DNA of 9,982 bases from Hyphomicrobiales bacterium (GTDB taxonomy: Bacteria > Pseudomonadota > Alphaproteobacteria > Rhizobiales > Aestuariivirgaceae). This document shows, in pieces, positions 5,834 through 9,982 of this stretch (the first letter of the stretch is position 1; each line of letters begins with the position of its first letter). The notes below the pieces were generated by a model. The model had not been told where the DNA came from, did no database searches, and saw nothing but the letters and a program-made list of their open reading frames with translations. A program made the position numbers and the translations under genes. Location of the stretch: positions 1-9,982 of the forward strand of contig JAIBJH010000082.1 in NCBI GenBank assembly GCA_020029455.1, written 5' to 3'.

Positions 5834-7395
5834 CTATCAGGAAATCGGGTCTCCTGACCCGCCGGTCTCTGCTCAAGACCACCGCGGCCACAGGTGCCGC
5901 GCTTGGCGTCACCGGAGTCAACCTGTTCAACATCAACACGGCCTTCGCCGACATGCCGAACCCGGCTGATGTCTTGGCCAAGATCAATGTCGGCAACATG
6001 GTGAAGAAGGAATACCGCGAGCAATATAAACTGGGTGACAATGACGAGCTTTGGGATCCCGGGAAGGACTGGATCCGCACCGTCGATTGGGAAGCAGTCC
6101 GCAAGGAACATGCCGGCAAGACCGTGCGCTTTGCCATCGGCGCCGCTGACCGTGAATCCGCGCAAGACCAGACCCAGCCCTTCGCCGATCTCTCCGGCAT
6201 CAAGATCGATCTCGTCGCCATCCCCGATGACTCCATGTACGACAAGGTCGTGGCGGAGTTCCTCTCCGGCAACGCCGGCTTCGATGCCATCCAGTTCTTT
6301 TCGCCCTGGCTCGGTGACTTCGGCGCGCAAGGCTTCCTCAAGCCGCTCGATGAATACATCGCCAAGTGGAAGCTCCCCTTCGACGACTTCTACGAAACCT
6401 ATCAGAGGAACTACGGCCACTGGGCCGACAAGGGCGTGCTCGGCATTCCCTTCGATTGCGACATCCAGCAGGTTCACATCCGTCCGTCGATCTTCAAGAA
6501 GATCGGCATCGATGCTGACCGCGTGACCTCCATTCCGAGCTATGACGACATGATCCGCATCGCGCCGGAACTGAACAAGGTGGAGAAGGGCGTCAACGGC
6601 ATCGGCATGATGTGCGGCCGCGGCTTCTGGGCCACCTATACCTGGCAGCACATCGCCGCCCAGTATGGCCTGCAGCTCTTCAACGACAAGTGGGAGCCCA
6701 TCTTCAACAGCGATGCGGGCGTGAAAGGCCTCGAGACCATCGTGGCCCTCTCCAAGCATGCTATCGAAGGCGTTGCCGCCGCCGACTGGCCGACCAACCG
6801 TGCCGCCTGGCTCGGTGGCCAGATCGCCTGCAACATCTCCTGGCAGGATTCAGGCACGCAAGCCACTCGCGCCGACCAGTCGAAGGTTGGCGACGACGTG
6901 CTCACGATCTACGAGCCGCGTGTGGCCGGTGGCGCCTATGCGCCACCCAACATCGCCGGTTCCACCTCCTGCGTGGCCGTGACCTCGCCGGAGCCGGAAG
7001 CCGCCTTCCTGATGCTGGCCTATCTGACCACGGCATCCATCATGGCCATCAACGAAGCCAACGCCAATGGCGTGGCCCCCGGCTATCGCTCGGTACTGAC
7101 CAATGCCAAGCTGCAGTCTGTCTCGCAGCCAGCAAAGGTCTGGGGCGATGCGCTCGATTATGCCTGGTGCGCTCCACGACTGCCGCAGGGTTTCCAGATC
7201 GATCAGGAGATCGGTTTCCTCATCAACAAGGTTGTTGTGGGCGAAATGGAGCCCAAGGCTGCCCTCGACGAGGCCGTCGGCAAGGTCAAAGCCATCATGG
7301 AAAAGAACGGCTTCTACAAGGGCGCCGATCCAATGAACTACGCCGCTACCGAGCCCGGCTTCTGGATGGGCAAGGGCAAGGCGGCACCGTTTTAA
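5830..7395 (+). CDS. Sugar ABC transporter substrate-binding protein (CUT1 type, Tat-exported)
   Basis: A 521-aa periplasmic solute-binding protein of the family that serves carbohydrate ABC importers. The N-terminus holds a twin-arginine signal, TRRSLLK at 10-16, then a hydrophobic stretch and a likely cleavage after Ala40 in TAFAD; Tat export implies folding in the cytoplasm. The mature part has the two-lobed extracellular solute-binding type 1 character, for example FDAIQFFSPWLGDFGAQGFL in the N-lobe and a C-terminal segment near SPEPEAAFLMLAYL. It is longer than the usual 400-450 aa. The start at 5830 has GGAGG at 6-nt spacing; an in-frame ATG at 5791 lacks one and would push the Tat motif inward. 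Two permease genes follow after a terminator and repeat. The substrate is probably a sugar, polyol or derivative; I cannot name it. Confidence 0.92.
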   Translation: MTIRKSGLLTRRSLLKTTAATGAALGVTGVNLFNINTAFADMPNPADVLAKINVGNMVKKEYREQYKLGDNDELWDPGKDWIRTVDWEAVRKEHAGKTVRFAIGAADRESAQDQTQPFADLSGIKIDLVAIPDDSMYDKVVAEFLSGNAGFDAIQFFSPWLGDFGAQGFLKPLDEYIAKWKLPFDDFYETYQRNYGHWADKGVLGIPFDCDIQQVHIRPSIFKKIGIDADRVTSIPSYDDMIRIAPELNKVEKGVNGIGMMCGRGFWATYTWQHIAAQYGLQLFNDKWEPIFNSDAGVKGLETIVALSKHAIEGVAAADWPTNRAAWLGGQIACNISWQDSGTQATRADQSKVGDDVLTIYEPRVAGGAYAPPNIAGSTSCVAVTSPEPEAAFLMLAYLTTASIMAINEANANGVAPGYRSVLTNAKLQSVSQPAKVWGDALDYAWCAPRLPQGFQIDQEIGFLINKVVVGEMEPKAALDEAVGKVKAIMEKNGFYKGADPMNYAATEPGFWMGKGKAAPF

Positions 7396-7414
7396 CTCTC
7401 CCTGAGTGAACTCT

Positions 7415-7441
7415 GGCCGGGGGAAACCCCGGCCATTTTTT
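7415..7441 (+). terminator. Strong intrinsic terminator or attenuator after the binding-protein gene
   Basis: GGCCGGGG (7415-7422), loop GAAA, CCCCGGCC (7427-7434) gives a perfect 8-bp GC stem with a GNRA tetraloop. An A and six T follow (7436-7441). It lies 20 nt after the binding-protein stop and before the permeases of the same importer. It should end most transcripts or protect the upstream mRNA's 3' end, giving more binding protein than permease. Confidence 0.88.
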
Positions 7442-7450
7442 ACAGAGTTT

Positions 7451-7575
7451 CCCTCCCCCTTGTGGGGAGGGATCAAGGGTGGGGGTCGCGTCGGCTTCTG
7501 CCAATTGATAAATTCAGTTACGTTGCTTGAAACGATCCCAGACCCCCACCCCAACCCTCCCCACAAGGGGGAGGG
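7451..7575. repeat. Pair of inverted C/G-rich palindromic repeats (REP-like) between importer genes
   Basis: The left copy (7451-7487) begins CCCTCCCCCTTGTGGGGAGG. The right copy (7541-7575) is its reverse complement over the first 21 nt; then a short variable patch is followed by a shared GTGGGGGTC end. Each copy can also fold by itself (CCCTCCCC against GGGGAGGG). Between them is a 53-nt AT-richer spacer. The layout, an inverted pair of self-complementary units in an intergenic gap, fits REP/BIME-type extragenic repeats. The right copy reaches to within 15 nt of the permease start. Confidence 0.8.
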
Positions 7576-7590
7576 GGATTGCCTGAGACA

Positions 7591-8487
7591 ATGACCACCG
7601 CCACCCTTCCCATCCGCCGCCGCTCGCCTTTCATGCGCAAGGCGTTTCCCTATCTCATGGTAGCGCCGGCGGTCGTCTATCTTCTGTCGATCACGCTGTG
7701 GCCCGGCATCTATGCGGTCTATCGTTCGCTCTACACCGGAAAGTTCAAGCTCGATTGGGTGGGCCTGCAGAACTACAAAGAGCTGATCACCGACAACGCC
7801 TTCTGGACCGCGCTCTGGAACACGCTGTTTCTCGGCTCCATCACGCTGGCAATCGAGTGTGTCATCGCCATGGGCCTGGCGGCGCTGGTCTATCGCTCTT
7901 CATGGGCCCGCACCTGGCGCATCGTCTACACCTTGCCCATGCTCTTCATGCCTTCGGCGGTGTCTTATCTCTGGAAGCTCTTGTTCAACGACGGCCGTGT
8001 GATCGCGGACCTCATCAACCGCATCGGTTTTGACGTCGGCAACATCGATTGGATGTTCACGGTGTTCAATGCCCGCTTTGTGCTTGTTGTGACGGACGTC
8101 TGGCAATGGACGCCCTTCCTCTTCATCATCTTCGTGGCGGGACTGCAGGGCCAGGACAAGGAGATCGAGGAGGCCGCCCGCCTTGACGGCGCGTCGTGGT
8201 CAAGCATCTTCTTCAACATTTCACTGCCGATGATGCGTCCCGTCATCGCCATCGCACTGGTGCTGCGCGGCATTGATCTGCTCAACAACATGGCGGCAGT
8301 GAACATCATCACCCAGGGTTCGCCGGGCGGCGCCACGGAAACACTCAGTTACTTCATCTACCGTACATCGTTCCGGAGTTTTGAACACGGCATTGGCTCC
8401 GCGGCTTCCGTGCTGGTGCTGGTTGCCACCATCATTCTCGCGCAATCCCTTGTGCGGCGCTTCTTCAAATCGGGAACCGAATCATGA
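7591..8487 (+). CDS. Sugar ABC transporter permease 1 (MalF/UgpA-like)
   Basis: A 298-aa inner-membrane permease of the CUT1 importer with about six membrane segments, the first at roughly residues 19-37 (YLMVAPAVVYLL). The cytoplasmic EAA loop that docks on the ATPase is clear: EEAARLDG at 193-200 and SLP at 211-213. It forms the channel with the next gene's product. I chose the ATG at 7591 (MTTATLPIRR); a TTG at 7579 is in frame but lies only 1 nt after the GAGGGGG run. That run belongs to the palindromic repeat and is 13 nt before the ATG, farther than usual, so initiation may be weak or depend on structure. The stop overlaps the next start (ATGA). Family certain, substrate unknown. Confidence 0.92.
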   Translation: MTTATLPIRRRSPFMRKAFPYLMVAPAVVYLLSITLWPGIYAVYRSLYTGKFKLDWVGLQNYKELITDNAFWTALWNTLFLGSITLAIECVIAMGLAALVYRSSWARTWRIVYTLPMLFMPSAVSYLWKLLFNDGRVIADLINRIGFDVGNIDWMFTVFNARFVLVVTDVWQWTPFLFIIFVAGLQGQDKEIEEAARLDGASWSSIFFNISLPMMRPVIAIALVLRGIDLLNNMAAVNIITQGSPGGATETLSYFIYRTSFRSFEHGIGSAASVLVLVATIILAQSLVRRFFKSGTES

Positions 8488-9311
8488 GCAGGCGCGTCGA
8501 ATTTTCCCCCTGGAGCCGCGTTGTTCTGTGGATTTGGGGCGCTGTTTGCCTGCTGCCAATAATCTATTTCGCCACCGTTGCGCTGCGCCCCCGCAATGAG
8601 ATCATCGCACCCGTGCCGATTTATTTCCCCACGATTTCGACGGAAACCTGGGCGAAAATCTGGGCCGAATGGCCCATCGGCAACTATTTCATGAACTCGA
8701 TGATCGCCATCTCCGGCAGTGTTTTCATCTGCCTTCTCCTCGGCGTACCGGCGGCCTATGCGCTCGCCCGCTACAAGTTCAAAGGCAACGAGGATATCGG
8801 CTTTTACATCCTCTCGACCAAAATGATGGCGCCGGCGGCTGTGGCCATTCCAATTTTCGTGCTCTTCGGGCAGCTTCGCATGCTCGACACCATCTGGGCG
8901 CTGATGCTGGTCTATGCGGCGATGAATCTTTCCATCGTGGTGTGGATCATCAGGAGTTACATGATCGATATTCCCCATGAGATCGAGGATGCGGCGCGAA
9001 CCGACGGTGCCTCGGATCTTCGCATCCTCTGGGAAATCATCATCCCCATGTGCCTGCCGGGCATCATCACGGCGGCGGTGATTGCCGCGATCTTCGCTAT
9101 GAATGAGTATCTTTTCACGCTGATCATCGCATCAAAGAACGCTTATCCGCTTTCGGTGGCGCTCGCCAACTTTTCGGGAGGATCGGACGGTATCATCTAC
9201 AATGCCATTGCCCTTGTCGGCTTCCTCGCCTTTTTCCCGGCGCTGCTGCTGGTGATCCTCATCCAGAACCATCTCTCGCGCGGGCTTACGATGGGAGCCG
9301 TGAAGGGTTAG
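8484..9311 (+). CDS. Sugar ABC transporter permease 2 (MalG/UgpE-like)
   Basis: A 275-aa inner-membrane permease and partner of the preceding one, with about six membrane segments and the MalG-like C-terminus (LSRGLTMGAVKG). The EAA loop reads EDAARTDG at 168-175 followed by IIP at 186-188. The start at 8484 overlaps the upstream stop by four bases (ATGA), so the two permeases are translationally coupled and made in equal amounts. No ATP-binding subunit follows. The next gene is on the opposite strand, and its stop overlaps this one (TTAG at 9308-9311). An ATPase must come from elsewhere, as CUT1 systems often share a MsmK/UgpC-like subunit. Confidence 0.93.
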   Translation: MSRRVEFSPWSRVVLWIWGAVCLLPIIYFATVALRPRNEIIAPVPIYFPTISTETWAKIWAEWPIGNYFMNSMIAISGSVFICLLLGVPAAYALARYKFKGNEDIGFYILSTKMMAPAAVAIPIFVLFGQLRMLDTIWALMLVYAAMNLSIVVWIIRSYMIDIPHEIEDAARTDGASDLRILWEIIIPMCLPGIITAAVIAAIFAMNEYLFTLIIASKNAYPLSVALANFSGGSDGIIYNAIALVGFLAFFPALLLVILIQNHLSRGLTMGAVKG

Positions 9312-9982
9312 CCGGTGGCGGCTAATGGTTGGTCAGAGGCAAGCCTTGCATCGATTTCCGCAACAATTGCCTGATCGAGCGGCCCGTGCTGCATGGCTCC
9401 GGCGAGTTCGCGCACCTGTTGTTCGGTGCGGAAGCCCGGAATCGGAATCGTTGCCGGCGATTTTGCCCAGATCCAGCCAAGAGCGCCCTGCACCAAGGTT
9501 CTGCCACTGGTCATGAGAAGTTCTCTTATTTCCGACAATTGCCTTGCGTAACGTGGTGCGACGCGCCCGTCCTCAAACCATTTGAGCCAGGCGAGGTTTT
9601 GCGCCCGCACATCTGCCGCATCGAGCTGCTGTGACGCAGTGAACTTTCCGCTGAGCAATCCCATGGCGAGTGGAGACCTGACCACGGCGGAGCGGCCCGA
9701 ACGTTCTGTCGCAGCGAGCACGTCAGTCGCTGGTTCGAAGACATTCATCGCCAGTTGCACCGACTGGAATCCCTTCCGGTCCCTGAAGCTTTCAGCCCTG
9801 TCGGCCAAGTCTGTGCTCCAGCCATATGCGCGAATTTTTCCCGTAACTCGCATATCCTCAAGACACTGGAAGACGTCTTGGGCCTGCACGATCGAAAAGT
9901 CCCCGACATGAAGATAGATCATATCGATATGGGAGCGCTTTAGCCGCTTCATTGACTGTTCGATGGATTGCGCGATGGCTTT
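9308..9982 (-). CDS. Aldo/keto reductase, C-terminal part (cut by window edge)
   Basis: The last 224 residues of an NAD(P)H-dependent aldo/keto reductase; the N-terminus lies beyond the right edge. Visible AKR features are the helix and strand SIEQSMKRLKRSHIDMIYLH, whose final His belongs to the catalytic tetrad. Then come GKIRAYGWSTDLADRAE (the usual GKIRxxGxSN region), RSPLAMGLLSGKF and the cofactor-binding IPIPGFRTEQQVREL near the end. The Asp, Tyr and Lys of the tetrad lie in the missing part. The frame stays open to the last base, so the ATG at 9952 is internal. It converges on the permease with a 4-bp overlap of stops. Such enzymes reduce sugar aldehydes or ketones, so a link to the importer is possible, but the opposite orientation gives no operon support. 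Confidence 0.9.
   Translation of the reverse strand, partial: KAIAQSIEQSMKRLKRSHIDMIYLHVGDFSIVQAQDVFQCLEDMRVTGKIRAYGWSTDLADRAESFRDRKGFQSVQLAMNVFEPATDVLAATERSGRSAVVRSPLAMGLLSGKFTASQQLDAADVRAQNLAWLKWFEDGRVAPRYARQLSEIRELLMTSGRTLVQGALGWIWAKSPATIPIPGFRTEQQVRELAGAMQHGPLDQAIVAEIDARLASDQPLAATG

Noticed and set aside
5599..6759. A 386-codon minus-strand frame opposite the binding-protein gene and the control region
   Set aside because: Antisense shadow; the acidic, repetitive composition comes from reading the sense codons in reverse, and no domain is seen.
8358..8978. 206-codon minus-strand frame opposite permease 2
   Set aside because: Antisense shadow of a permease with clear EAA motif; the product has no recognisable domain.
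1..9982. CRISPR array, tRNA or rRNA genes, transposase genes
   Set aside because: No regularly spaced direct repeats, no tRNA or rRNA motifs, and no transposase-like frame were seen; the only repeats are the inverted elements listed.

Overview
The window reads as chromosomal or megaplasmid DNA of an alphaproteobacterium, most likely of the order Hyphomicrobiales (rhizobia and relatives). Grounds: coding DNA is GC-rich with strong third-position GC, the deoxyxylulose-phosphate synthase looks alphaproteobacterial, the sugar-binding protein carries a Tat signal, and a C/G-rich extragenic palindromic repeat of the kind I associate with rhizobial genomes lies between two genes. This is judged by eye; no search was run.

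Layout. (1) 1-238, minus: 5' end of a class I SAM-dependent methyltransferase, cut by the window edge. (2) 239-608: a gene-poor gap with an imperfect long inverted repeat and a 12-bp palindrome. (3) 609-1274, plus: ribulose-phosphate 3-epimerase (rpe). (4) 5505 down to 1271, minus: a compact four-gene unit, dxs, SorC-family regulator, MaoC-like hot-dog hydratase, TauE/SafE-family membrane transporter. The regulator starts 41 bp after dxs, the hydratase 1 bp after the regulator, and the transporter overlaps the hydratase by 4 bp (ATGA). The unit converges on rpe, and the two facing stop codons share one CTAG. (5) 5506-5829: divergent control region with an imperfect palindrome, a hairpin and a possible 46-codon leader ORF whose stop overlaps the next start. 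(6) 5830-9311, plus: a CUT1-type sugar ABC importer (Tat-exported binding protein and two permeases) without a local ATPase. Between binding protein and permeases lie a strong intrinsic terminator and a palindromic repeat pair. (7) 9308-9982, minus: C-terminal part of an aldo/keto reductase, cut by the window edge; its stop overlaps the permease stop by 4 bp.

How it may work together. The SorC-family regulator probably senses a phosphorylated sugar. It sits between a divergent carbohydrate importer and genes for pentose-phosphate and deoxyxylulose-phosphate chemistry (rpe, dxs), so this looks like a regulated carbohydrate-uptake locus. The substrate cannot be read from the sequence. Whether this dxs is the housekeeping isoprenoid/thiamine/PLP enzyme or a paralogue devoted to the locus is the main open question. 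The hydratase and TauE/SafE transporter are unusual partners, and their role is unknown.
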